A DNA stretch of 64,000 nt from Trachythela sp. YZ-2020 (Eukaryota; Cnidaria; Anthozoa; Malacalcyonacea; Clavulariidae), in the NCBI GenBank assembly GCA_016169945.1, contig JADLSH010000061.1, positions 1,612,001 to 1,676,000 on the forward strand, read 5' to 3'. Position 1 is the stretch's first letter. Each line of letters starts with the position of its first letter. The translations under genes and the position numbers were made by a program. Positions 10,170 to 24,325 of this stretch are shown here, one piece after another. Under the pieces are notes generated by a model. It did not search any database. It worked only from the letters and a program-made list of their open reading frames with translations, and was not told the DNA's origin.

Positions 10170-13100
10170 GTAAGTGTCTATACTCTTTTATATGTGCATG
10201 TACATATCAGTGGCGAAGCCAGCATAAACGTACCCGGGAGGGGAATCCACAACTATCAAGTATCTGAAAAATGTTCGATATTTGTGGTCCCTAAAACGTT
10301 AGTATTGCACTTTCAATTGATAAGTTGTAAGCTTTGAAAGGCTGTTTAAAAGGATTACAAAGGTCAATTTCTTAGCTTCGCATTTTTTTTCTTTACTTGC
10401 ATAAAATTAAAGTTCTCGAATGTTGTCCCAGATAGAGGTTGCCTATCCGGAAAACATTAGGTATCGGTAATTCGTTAGGGATATTTTGTCACTTGCCTTT
10501 ATTCATCTAGATTCTGAATCCCAAGAACGCTCTGAACTTCTGGAAATCATGAAAAATATAGATGGAAATGGTCATTCAATCCTTTATCCAGCCTCTCAAA
10601 GTGGCAAACTAGGAGTACTGAATCTTATTATGGAACAGAATTGGTGGCCAGATTTTCTAAAACAAGAGAAAAGAATGACCAAGGAATGGGGATCGTTTGT
10701 TTGCAATGTTTGTGCAGTAGGATGTACACATCTTGCGAAAACCTGTTTGGAACAAGATCCTGGTATTCTTGAAGAAAGAGAAGAAAAAATTGCTACACCT
10801 CTTATGAGGTAAGAAGAAGTACACATGCATGAAGTGGTTTAAGGTGGCTCCCTACAGTTAGTACAATTTGAAACACGATCTATATATAGGTCAGACGTCA
10901 TCCTCGCGTCTCACGCGTGGAATCTTCGTGACCCGGTAAAGACTTTTCTGGAAAGAAACCACAACTGTTTCATTATAATCGTAAATCTTTGAAATTGAAA
11001 CAGTACGTATGTTGTTAACAAGTTTCTAAGCTTTCTTTTAGTATGCTTTTTACGTATTTACGTTCAGTATTATCTTTTATAATGTCCAAAATCGTCGACT
11101 TTGGCAGTCTAGTACTGTCAAAGTAATATAATTCTTTAAAGCAATCAAAAGCTTAAAAATTACGGTATGCAACTACAGTACACACAGTTACGACTTACGA
11201 GTTGTCTTGGAATTGTTTGAAAGTTTTGAAAAGTTTTCATACCGATTTAACAATAAAAACAAATTAAAGAGACGTTGGATTAATTCAATGCGTAAACCAC
11301 CGACAAACCAGACCAGAAAAAAGACCACCAACAAACAATATTGGGTCCAACAAGCCAAGGGTAACGAAAGGAAGAGAATTTTGCTCGCAATTGTACACCA
11401 TTTCGAAAAAACAGCCTGTCTTACAGCCAGCGAGTGACTGGAAGAAGTGATGAGCGCGCGAGACCATCAAGCGAGAGACACGGACATGCGCAGATACCGA
11501 TGTTGTCGAAATAAAATTCTCTTTGGCCGCGTAAGTTTTGTGCGCGGCTTAATGGCTTTAATTTGAATTTCCTTCGGTGAATTTTTAAAATTTTTGTATA
11601 GTGAACTTACAAGTCGCAAGATAAGTTTTCTCAGAACAGTAATTTGCAAATATCTAAAAAACGTATCCTACAACCCATCTTTGCTTTTTTATATAATCCG
11701 CTTAGTGTTCCAAATTCGCCGAAGGAAGTTCAAGAAATTTTGTTTTTCCCATTTATAGGATGTGACTAATGTAGTTCATACGCTGTTGTTGCCATAGCAA
11801 CGCGAGTGTGGTATATTTAGAACCCATAGGTTGTTATGTTAGATCTTGTTAATTTTTTCAGGGCGGCCGAAGCAAATCAAGAAGAAATCGTGCAGCTTAT
11901 CCTCAAGATTAGACCTGATGAAAATATCTTTAAAATTTGTGACAAAGATGGCAGGAATGTTTTCCACTATGCTGTGAAGAATCCAAATGTGCTCCATTTT
12001 CTTCTGGTCCAGTATATAACGGTAGGAAATACAGGAGACCAAAGAATAACTCGAAGCTAGAGTCAAAATTAGTACGGAGGGGCAAATCACTCCTAAAAAG
12101 TATACGAGAATATTGGGCTTTCGAAAGTCCGGGAATTTGATCAGAATTTTCCGGACATTTCGTACAAAATAGATAATATTTTCTTATTATTTTCAGCGTT
12201 CTGCAGTTCTGCTATTTAGCAAAACGCAATTATATACGTTTTCCTTCCGAATACGTTCATAAAAAATGCACAAAAAATACTCGTATCAGAGCAGTTGTCG
12301 GAATCCATACTTTACTTCAGAATAAAATTCCATGAAGTAGATAACGTAAGTATGAGACAGAATATCGTTCCGTCAAAACTCTTTCAAATTTTTAGGATTT
12401 TCGTTCTATTCAGTCGTATATTCTAGCTTTTAAGTGTATCTTTTTTATGAATTTTAAGAATTGTCAAGTATATTTACATGCATTTTTTGGGACATATTAC
12501 AGACTTTTCGGGCTTATGCAAACTTTTCGTCGTGATTTGCCCTTCAATACCTCAAAAATTGCAAACTACAGGAATAGGACGAGAAAATTTAGTTTTAAAG
12601 TGAAGATTGCATTATAATTTGCTGAACAAGAAAGTCAAAAGCAAATAGGATAATCCATATTAGTGTCATCTTACCACACAAGTAATGCGATATCAATTTA
12701 TAAATTTGACTTATTGTATAAAGTTTTAAAGGTATTCTTAGTAAGTTAATAATGGACGTTCTATATCATAATGATAGTCATTTGCATTCAACCATGGTTA
12801 AATAGAATTTGTTATAATGTGGTAAGCTAGATTCGGAGATCATGGAAATTTATTTAATTTTTATGTCTTTACACTAATAGTTATGTAAAGATGATGAGGC
12901 TACTAATAGAATAGACAATTTTGGAGACACACCAATAAAGCTCGCAGCTGTTGAAGAAATGACAGAGGTATATAATCATATACTATATTTCAATTTTATA
13001 TTTGTTAATATTTTATGAGCAAATTTGCCAATCATATTACTATATTTTGATTACATGATTGCACAGAATCACTGGTGAAGTAGGCCTATATTTGATCCAG

Positions 13101-16100
13101 TTCTAGGACTAATTCAAATTTTTTTCAGTCTCAAGCCTTGATCAAAACTGATTTACTATCTATTTACACTAATCCATGATTTTTGATTGGCTAATTGGCT
13201 GACCAAATGTGGAGTGTGATATAATGCATATCGTACAATTTCACGTCATAGCGCAAGATAAGACAAAAAATTATGGACGAACACGATAGAATGTTGTAAA
13301 ATTGATTCGGTTGGACACTATATATCTTATATCGTCTCTTTCTAATAGAGTGTTAAGATGCTCATAAATGTTACAGAATTCGAGGTATTCTCTGCTGATC
13401 TCATTGAAATTGTGGACGTGGAGGTAATTGACTAGCGTTTCTATAATAAAATGGTGGAGGGGGCCGGAGGGTGGTAGAGGGGGCAGAGAGCAGGCACTAT
13501 TTTTCCTGACGAAGAACGAGGTTGCCCGAAAAATAGATTTTCACTATAAAATATTTGAGTCCATTTGTAAACCACAAGTTGCTATTGCAGCAATACAACA
13601 ACAGATGCAATATTCTCGATTTTTAAATGTCTCTTTGTCAATTGGGGTTTTTCGGCTAATGTGGAAATTAGCAAATGTTTTACCTATATTTAAAAAAGAC
13701 GATCCTCAATCAAAAGTTAATTATCGCCCGGTTTCTCTGCTGCCATCTTTATCAAAACTTTTATAATTTTAGCTTTTATCAGACTTTATAATTTCTTAAT
13801 TGAAATTAACTTTTTAAACGCTTTTCAGTCCGGTTTTCGGCCATGTGATTCTACACTTAATCAACTTGTTTTCGTAGTTCATAAAGTTTACCAGGCCTTA
13901 GAGCTTGGTAAGGGAGTGCGAATGATTTTTCTGAATATCCGTAAAGCATTTGATAAAGTCTGGCATAAAGGACTCATTTTTAAGCTTGAGTGTCTTGGAG
14001 TGAGGGACCCACTTCTTTGGTGGATTAGAAATTATTTAATTAAAAGAAAACAACGTGTTTTAATAGACTGGAAAGAAATTGAAGCAGGCGTCCCTCAGTG
14101 TTCTGTTTTGGGTCCCTTGTTGTTTTTGGTCTATATTAATGACAAAACTCGTGATCATGACCTCCAGAGTGATAGTTTTTTACACGCTGATGGCACTTCC
14201 CTTTTAGAAGTAGTAGATGATTCTTGTCTTAAGGTAGATAGATTAAATAATGATCTTGAACGTATCAAATCGTGGACAAATGATTGGCTTGTAACCATCA
14301 ATCCAGGCAACTAAAACAACTATTTTCTCAACCAAGCGACTAAGGTCGTATCATCGACCCCTATTTTTTGACAATGAAGTAATTGAAGTAGTTCGTAATC
14401 ATAAACACCTAGGAGTTACCCTCTCGTCAAATCTCACTTGGACGGCACGGATGGGTCAATCATGGCTACACGTCAAGCTTCATCGTGCTCTGATTACAAC
14501 GATTATTATTGCAAGTTAAACTTTAATTTAGAAGCAAAAAGCCTTTTATCGAATGTAAACAGTTAATATTAGATAATGAAAGCTTATTTTGGGTTGATGA
14601 CTACGAATCTCTCAAGATTTTTACTGAAACCGTTGGTCTTACTGGCAAATGGTCTCCGCCTGGAGGGCGAATAAAGAAATTTGTCACTGATAATGCCGAC
14701 CTGACCATAATGTGGTATTACGGAAAGCAAGGATCTATGTTGCTGCGAGGTAAAGGTGCAGAGAAATGCAAAGAAGCGTTGATTAACATGTTGAAGTCGT
14801 TCAGCGATCGTTCTAACATAATGGAGTCAAATAATGCATCACCAACTATGGACTTCACAGCTGATTCAGCCAAAGTAAGTGATGCATCACAACTGATAGA
14901 TGCTTCTTTGTCAAATTCTTATGCCCATGATTGCCAATGTTTTGACAATGGAGTTGAGCTTGACGGTGTGAAGCTCGACATTGTTATAATGCAGCGAAAG
15001 CTTGAATTTGTACACGGGAAAATTTCAGAGCTTGAAAACTTTAGATCCCAAACCGGCGTTGAAGAATCGGCGGCTAGTAAATATTCTGGTATTTTAGATG
15101 AAAAAAATGGGCAAATTGAGAGACAATTGAGCATGATCGAATCCCTGCAGCAAAAACTGACTGATGTCCAAAAAGAAGGAGATTTCTTAAAAACAGCCCT
15201 ATTTAAATCTATATCTGGAGGATGTACAAACAACAAAACAGCTGAAATAATTCATAAAAGCGAGGTCATGCCGATGACCTCGGATAATGATGTTGATTGC
15301 AATGTACAAAGCCCCATTGTTAATATAGGGTGGAATAATGATCTCCTAAATAACAATCAAAAGATCAATGAACCATTTACACCACCAAATGACAAAACTT
15401 TAAATAACAATGCTACGTATAAAAACACGGCTGAGAAATTAATCCTCGAGGAGGGAGTAAATGGGAATCAACCCTCCAATTATGGTGATAAACAACATGA
15501 CGATCTACATATAATTAATACAACCGATATATTGTAAAATCATAAGAACCCAAACAGAGAAACTACTAAACCTCAACAAAAGAACCCTGGCAACGACCAC
15601 ACCAATTATATTCCAGTCCGTATCACCGATAGAAGTCCTTTTAGATCAAATCGAGGGGAATCTTTCCAAGCTCGGAGAAAATATGTTAGTCGTTTTGCCC
15701 ATAACGATCATCGAGCTAATTGTAGGGCATCGGGGTCTCATTATGAATTGTTGAATACTACCTACTCGAAAGAAAGTAATGAGGAATTTTTTCGCAAAGC
15801 ACGTATCCGGAAACCGAAACCTCGTCTGTCACAGAAATTGACGAGAGACAAAATGCTATTTTACCGGTTTCATTATTAGATGTAGCAGTGCAAAATTTTA
15901 ACGGAAGGCGAGCTCATAATTATAACCTTATTCAAATTCCTATTCAAACTAGTATTAATTTAAACCCCCAGCCTGCTCAAACTAGACCCCATGCAGATAA
16001 AGTTTCCCATAAACTCAAGATTGCCCACCTGAATATAAGATCTTTGAGAAACACGTCGCATTTTATGGAAACTAAGGAGCTGATAAAATTACACGAAATA

Positions 16101-19100
16101 GATGTCCTTACAATGTCCGAAACATGGTTAAATAGTACAGTTACAAATGGAGAAATCGCAATTGATGATTATAAATGTTACAGACTTGATAGACTACATA
16201 AAAAAGGCGGTGGAGTCTGTGCATATGTCAAAAAAACTATGAAAGCAACTATATTAAACGACTTGACACAAACATCAGAGTCAAACTTCCAACAACTCTG
16301 GATTAAGCTTCAAAATAAGAAGATGAAGACAATAATAATATGCGTGACCTATAGACCACTTAATTGTATTCAGGACGATCTCAGACCAAATTATATACAG
16401 GCACTCACTATGAACAAACCAATTTTTATTCTTGGTGATTTGAACTGTAACTTATTGAAAGAGAGCCCTGAAAAAAGAGTTATTACAGAACTTTGTGATG
16501 ATGTAAATCTCAAGCAAATAATAAAGGATCCAACAAGGATTACAGACACGTCGCAATCGCTTATTGATATTATATTAGTTTCTACAGAAGCCGCAATCCT
16601 CGAAAGTGGAGTTTTACATTCCTCAATCAGCGATCATTTTCCAATTTATGTAATAACGAAACTGAAGGTCCCAAAGATACCCCCTACGTATATCACGGTG
16701 AGAAGTTACAGAAATTATGATCCTACAGTATTTTCCACTGATCTGGCTACGAAATCTGATTGTTTGTTATCGATATTTACCGAAGCAGATGTAAACGCAA
16801 AAACTAAATCACTTAAGGAAAACGATTCAATCAACATTAAACCTCCACGCACCAATTAAAACAATCAAAATTAGGAGCCGTACTAACACATTCGTTACGC
16901 CAGACACGAAAGAACTTATGACAACTCGAGACAAATTACATCAGAGATTTTTAAAATCACGTTGTAAGAGGGATTGGGAAAAGTACAGAGAATCTCGTAA
17001 TAAAGTTAAAGTTATACTGAAGGAGTCATCAATAAATCATTTATCCGATGAAGTTAAAGCTAACAAGAACAATCCAGGTTCACTTTGGAAAATAATAAAC
17101 AATTCGATACCTGTGAAAGAGAAGGAAAAACACTTTTATACGAAAGAACTCAAGATTGTTGTTGCAGACTTTAACAAATATTTTACTTCAGTCGGTAAAA
17201 TCACTGCCACCGCAGCTTTAGACCTAGCAAACAAAAATAATATTGTGCTATCTGACCCCCGGTTGAACGATGTATCCTATCCTATGGAAGAACAGTTTAA
17301 TTTTGAACCTGTTACTTGTTCAAAAATTCGACGAATTATTACAGATATGCCTAGAAACAAATCACCGGGGCCTGACAAGTTAAGCATGGGTGTCGTCAAA
17401 GATTGTTTACCCGTCATCTTGGGACCTCTCACGAACATAATTAACTGTTCCTTTCAGTCAGGTGTGTTTCCTGACTTATGGAAACTAGCGGAGGTGATAC
17501 CTTTGCATAAAGATGGCGATCATGAGACTCCGTCCAACAATCGACCCCTCTCCCTTTTAGAGGTTTTATCAAAGGTCTGTGAAAGAGTTGTACTTGATCA
17601 ATTTGGGTCATATATAACAGGAAACCAACGCTTATCACCACATCAAAATGGAAATAGGAAACACCACTCAACAGAAACTTTAAACATTTTTATTACGGAT
17701 AAGATGTTGGAAGCAATGGACAACAAACATGCAACAGCTCTTGTTTTATTAGACTTGTCTAAAGCTTATGACAGCATCAATCACAAGATCCTCCTGAATA
17801 AGTTAAAATGCGTAGGAGCGTCACCACCAGCAATCAAATGGTTTGAAAGTTATTTATCGGGCAGAACACAATATGTACGGATAAGGTCAACCATTTCTCC
17901 AGTCATAGCACTAACTCATGGAGTGCCTCAAGTCTCCATTCTGTCACCATTTTTGTTTGGAATTTATGTCAACGATCTACCTGCTATAACGATCTCAAGT
18001 GATCTAGACTCTTACGTTGATGATTCAAAACTCCACCTTGCATTTCTAGTCGAAGACATACAACAGGCAATCCTTAAATTAGAAAATGATTTGCATAACA
18101 CCGCAAAATGGTGCCTGGAACATCAATTGTTAATAAATCCCAACAAGACTAAATTCCTCTTGGTAGGAACACGATCAATGTTACAGAATTTACCAACAAC
18201 AATTAGTCTGAAATTTCTCGGTGAAACTCTTAGGCCAGTACCAGTTGCTAAAGATCTGGGTATGCATCTGGACTTACATCTTTCTTATGACGAACATATC
18301 TCTAAACTATCATCTACGTGCATTAATAGATTATGCCTAATCAACAGAGTAAAGGAGAGCTTTGATAAAGAAACGTTATCATTAATTATTGAAGCATTGG
18401 TAATAAACAAGCTGTTATATTGTTCTAATGTATGGGCCAATACTTCATCCAGAAATTTGAAGAAATTGCAAACAGTCCAAAACTTTGCATGCCGAATTAT
18501 TACGAATATTAAAAAATTTGATCATGTGACACCAGGTTTTCAACAACTCAAATGGTTAACTATCGATAATTTACTCATTTATAAAGACGCGGTGATGGCT
18601 TACAAATGCCTTAACAACCTTGCGCCAAGCTATCTCACAAAGAAATTCATAAAGCGATCTGACATCAATAACTGTCAAACTAGAAATAATCACAATTTAG
18701 ACATTCCAAGTTATAAAACAGCTACTGGACAGAGAACTTTTTATTACCGTGCAGTTAAAATATGGAACGAAATAGACGATGATCTAAACATTTCAGAACT
18801 TAAAGGTTTTAAGAAAAAACTAAAAGAACATCTTTTAAATTTTAAATCATCAGATTTATAATAGTTTTATATAGATTTTGATAGTATAGTTTAATTAATT
18901 TATTTGTAAGTGTATGTTGAAAAGCCCTTTGGGGAACATATACAGTGTTTAATAATAAAAAAAATAAAATAATATTGTTAATATTTACAAAAAAGCTTCG
19001 AAAAGGTTAAATCTTCTCAAAAGTCTAAAGCTAAAATTAAATAGGAAAACTTTGTCGAATTTATACAAAAGTCTTATAGTCTTTGATGGATTATGCTGAT

Positions 19101-22100
19101 GTTCTCTGGGAAGGGTGTTCTGACGGTGAAAGCAATCTACAATATCTGTCAGCCTTGGTGGTCACAGGTGATATGAGGGGAAGTAGTAGAGTGTGGATTT
19201 TGGAGGATCTTGCTTTGGAAGATATGAAAGAAAAGCGTCTTGTTCACAAACTTGTTTTATTTTTCAAAAATTGTGAATAACTTGGTTCCCAATTATCTGT
19301 CCAATCTATTACCTCAGACAGTAAAACAAAGGTCTGGTTTCTCTTTAAGACAGGGATCAAATATTTCGTTATTTCTTGTTAGAACTGAAAGGTTTAAAAG
19401 GTCTTTTTTCCCTTGGCTACTATGTTATGGAATTCTGTTGACCGTTCAGTTCGTAGTTTGCCATCTATAATTTCATTTAAAAACGATATTTTTAATATTT
19501 CTTGATGTTTCATGTAATAGTTATGTTATTTTAATTATTCTATTACAAGATATACTTCTTATTGACAGATATACTTCGATATTACATACACGTTTGCGTC
19601 TCAATTGTTGCACACTAAATGATCATTTATTCAGAATTATTTGTAGCTCAACATCATATTGTGTTTGTGATCTCGGTTGTGCAACTGCTCATTACTGACA
19701 GATCAACGTTACCCTCGGTTGCTGCACAAGTTCTTGCTCTTGGGCAAACTTTTATAATATAATATGTTTTAAATCATATTTAATAGGTTTTGAAGACAGG
19801 TCTTGATATCTGGAAACGAAAGGATCCCGACGCACTAGCTTGTTTGCTCCGTGGAGACCACAAGATACATCAACCGTTCTTAGAGGCAGCTTACTGTGGA
19901 AAAACAGAATTAATGGAGCTTTTTTTGCAAGAAGGAGCAAATCATTTGCAAAGAAAGTAAGAATTGTTTGAATTTAGTTGTTTAATTTATGTTTCTGTGT
20001 ACGTGCATGATTCAGCGAATATTCGGTGTACGATTTTCGTAAAAATGAAACCTCGCCTTAAGGTTACAAAGTACCTTTGAATTGTTAAATTCGAATTCTC
20101 TCTAGTAGTTTTAACATTTGATTAAGTTTGAAGTCTGAACAGTGCCTTTTTTAAGGAATTTTTACTGGGGGGCAAAAATAAACATTTTTCGTCAAAACAG
20201 GGAAAATCGCGTACAGTCATCTTGGGGCAGATTTTATATGACTGGGGGGGGAAACCCCCACCCCCCGCAGTTATATAGTTAAAAAAGGCCCTGAGTCTGA
20301 AGAAAAAGAAAATAACGAGTTATTAAATAATATATCATACACGAAGGAGTTTATTATAGTGATTTGAAACACCGAAAAGTGTGTTGAAAAACAAGGCGCT
20401 AGCCGAGTTTTTTAACATACTTTGAGTTTTTTAACATTCTCGTGTATGATTTAGCTTCTCAAACAAACCAGTATTTAAAGAGAAATTCAACTTGAAAGTT
20501 CAGTTAATTTATGGGTGTATATTACCGTGGTATCAAGGCCTGCTCTGGGATCTTAACTCGCCTTAACTCGCCTTAAATCGCCCTAACTCGCCTTAAATCG
20601 CGGATAAAAATTGGCAACGATTCTCTTAAATCGCTTAAACTTGCACTAAATCGCCTAAACTCGCCAACCAAATTAAAATGCTGAAAATAGTAAATACTAT
20701 ATACAGTGTAAACACCCTTTCCCCAAGAGAGGGGGGTTCCGGTTGTTTATTTCAGATAAGATTAGGAGGGCGCTTATCCGATGGGGCTTGTTGAAGAGAG
20801 GGCGCTTAGCCAAAACAAGGGAAGTTACATGCTTATTGATAAAAGCCGAAACACAGTAATGCACTAGTAATTGGAAAGCCACGCACCCCCCTACCCAGGG
20901 AACAGCGGACATTAGATAAAGGTTGTGTCCTAAATCATTCTAATCCCCCACCTATACATGGCCTTCTTACTAGTCTAAACATGACTAAAGTCCCTCTCTA
21001 CCCGGGCACCAAAAATGAAGGCTACCATAATAATTGCTTTTAAAATTCAACAAACTATTCTAAAATTTCCCCAATTTTGATCATTGGAGGCCAAACATGC
21101 AATACAGAGTTTGTCAAAACTTTGCCAAAGTAGGTAAATATTTTGCATTCTGTCTGTTAGCTGTATCTTGCAATTTACACAAAGTCAATACTTTATCCTG
21201 TAAAAGCTATTTTTAGTAAAACGTAACAATGTCTATAGAGCATAGGGTAAATGTCGATGAACAAGGCTTAATAATACATCTCGAACAGACGAATTCCCGC
21301 TGATTCCCAGCCCATAATCCCTGGCCATCATGACACATATCTAACGTACGCTGTCTAATGACCTGAGTACCCAGGCATAACAGATAGGCTAATCTGCAAA
21401 TAAATCCCCGCTATTTCCCGGCATGTCCCGGATAGGGGGGTGCGAGGCTTTCCATGACTGGTGCATAAGTTACATACTATCAATCTTATAGGTATATAAT
21501 ATGACATAGGAACCCTTATATTCAAACAGAAAAAAGTCAGGATGGCAAGAATCAGTCTGTTTTCAACATTTTATCTATTTCGATAAGTATAATTCATATG
21601 CCAATATTGTGATATGAACTTCCAGTACAATTCATAAATTGTTTCGTTTTCCTTTATTGAAAATAGTGCGGGGCCTATAAATTACAGGGTAGAGGGCTTA
21701 TCAACTTTCGAAATTTTAAGTGACGGTAAACTGATACTTTTAATAATTCCGACGGCCTTATATACAAGTGCTGAATTGCAGTGCCTGTAGTGCGCAACAT
21801 TAAAATATTTTATATCAACAGTGTTCAAACTTACATAAATTGATACACCACAGCATGATCCTGGTCAACTTTTATAGTCAGCATTGTCCGGTTCATATCG
21901 TCTTATATAAAGATCCATGATCGTTTTAATAACCGAGGTTTAACATTTTTAGCGTACGATCTTGGGTCGATAGCAAAACCTGGCATTTTCATGAATTCAG
22001 TTAAATACTTCATGTTAGCCACTACGGGGAGGGAGCCTTCTCTCAGGCTATCCAGCGGAAATTTATTATTCAAGTCTTGGAAACTTTATATAAACTAAAT

Positions 22101-23663
22101 TTTAACATTAGTGAATTTTTATAAATACTGCACTTTATATATCGAGGGGACTGATATAAATACCAATCAATGTTGAGTTTTAGTTATTAAATGAACACAT
22201 GGAAATGAAATACTATATTTGCAACGTAAATTCAAGCTTATTTGGTAAGTTTAACACATATGTAAATTCGTTTGAATAACTACAATGTATTGCCACATTG
22301 GAACATGCATGGTCACAGTTTTAATATATTCCAAGATATTGACAAGGCATTCATGCATTTGGAAATTCTCAAAATATAGGATAGCAACCCCATGGGATGC
22401 ACTAAATCTTCTCGTTCCTACATTCCAGCCACAACCCTGATTTTTTAGATTTCCAATTGATTGTGGTTCCAGGACTGAACTTAGTAATAGGTATTAGTAT
22501 GCAATTCAATTTAAAAATACATGTTATTATATCCTGGTTTATGTTCTTCATTGTATTAATTCCAGCAATTTGGTGATATAACCTTAAAATTAGTAATACG
22601 GCAAAATAACAAGCAAATTAATAATAAGTTTCAACTGGGTCTTGTTTACATGACAGTCTAACCAGACCCCCTGGGGGTGTGAGGGGGGACTGGTGCTCTT
22701 TCAAAATACATTTACTATGCACTATTAATTATGTGTTATTACTGTATTTTGCTTAAAGTACTATACTTGCATATTTAATTACCATCTATTTTTTCTTAAA
22801 TCGCCTTAAATCGCCCTAAAACGCCTTAAAACGCATTACCTAAAAGTTGTGTTTTTTCTTAAATCGCCTAAACTCGCCTTAACTCGCATTATCTCGCGGC
22901 GAGTTAAGATCCCAGAGCAGGCCTGTATCAAGACAACGATACGGTGATGATTTCCTTTGTGTTTTGCTCATGAATTATTAATGAGTTTGAGAAATATATC
23001 GAACGTATGGTGACAGTGTGGGTATAGTGTAACGAAGATTCGGCAGATCATGAGTTGTGTGAAACAACCTGAAAAATACAATAGGAACTGCGACGTTTCG
23101 CGCGAAGGTCCTTCGTCTGGAAGTTAGTAGAATGGGTCAGCGAAAAACGTGTGCTTTTATAGTGAATAAAAAAGCGATGACGTAACAAAAATAAACCAAT
23201 CAGATGGATTTAATCAAAACAAACTGTAAACAAAATATGGAAATCACATTACAAATTATATTAGCATGTAACGAGAAGCGAAGAAAAAAAGAATTAGGAG
23301 AAAATACAGATTCATGTTGATTTATGTATGAGATGAGGTAAATATAGCATTACTAATTAAATATACCGACATTAAATATACCGAAATAAATAACATCAAT
23401 AATATGGTATTATTATAATAGAAAAATATAAATTTTCGTTCGAATATTCTACCCACAAATACCATCAACTATTATTCCTATCGAATGAGATGCCGAGAAA
23501 ATCTTAGCATTTACCCATATATATATACGAACTTGCGGTTAATGCTCAGCAACTGGACTCTGTAGCTCAACTGCATGGACTCTGTAGCTCGCAGATTCAA
23601 TTCCTGCCAGAGGTGTTGCGTTGCGTTGCGTTGTGTCGTGTTGTGTTTAGTTGTATTGCGTAT

Positions 23664-23707
<44 letters not shown>

Positions 23708-24293
23708 AGAAATGTTCTTCGAGTTAATTATTCCAAACCGCGTAAGCGGAAAGTACTGCTTGCCGTGGCTGGGATTCGAATCCGCGACCTTCGAAATGCT
23801 ATATGTACTATTTAAAACACGAGCAGGAGTGCTTTATCAGAATATAAAGTGTGTTTTAAATGGCTTGAAAAACGACCCATCTTATTAGATCATATAAAAA
23901 CGAATTTTGAAAATTGTTGTCTTGAAAGCCGAGAAATTTCGACGAGAAAAACGAGCGGGTCTTTATCACATATAAAGACACTGATTAAACATTAATTTAT
24001 TTCGTGTTTTCTTCATGAATTATTAATGAGTTTTTGAAATATATATATACCTTCAGATTAGCGAAAACTATATATATATATATGTTTTATAATCAACGAA
24101 ATATAATCTTATATATAATGGCCCCAAGACACTTCACGCATGTCTGGATGCGCGTGTGTCTGAGTATTGTACCACATGCGCTTGGTGAGGGCAAGAGTAT
24201 GGTGTATAAATACGAAGTCACTCGCATCTAGACTGCGTTACAAGCTGCACTGACGAGCCGTTGAACGGCGAAACATGCATGTCTGCAGATTTG

Positions 24294-24325
<32 letters not shown>

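Larger units (their letters stand above)
14516..18964 (+). mobile_element. LINE B (CR1/L2-like), inserted in LINE A
   Basis: Two-ORF non-LTR retrotransposon: an ORF1 protein (14521-15879), then endonuclease and reverse transcriptase (15888-18861), a short 3' UTR and an A-rich tail (AATAATAAAAAAAATAAAA) ending near 18964. LINE A sequence occurs on both sides, so this is a nested, younger insertion. It is nearly full length but carries an in-frame stop in ORF1 and a frameshift in ORF2. Confidence 0.88.

Noticed and set aside
20697..20912. 71-codon minus-strand ORF in 10-bp-repeat element copy 1
   Set aside because: The matching region of copy 3 does not keep the same reading frame, so it is not a conserved gene.
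23668..23703. Coding ORF running through the TA microsatellite (23613-23888)
   Set aside because: The repeat yields alternating Tyr-Ile residues; an artefact of the microsatellite.
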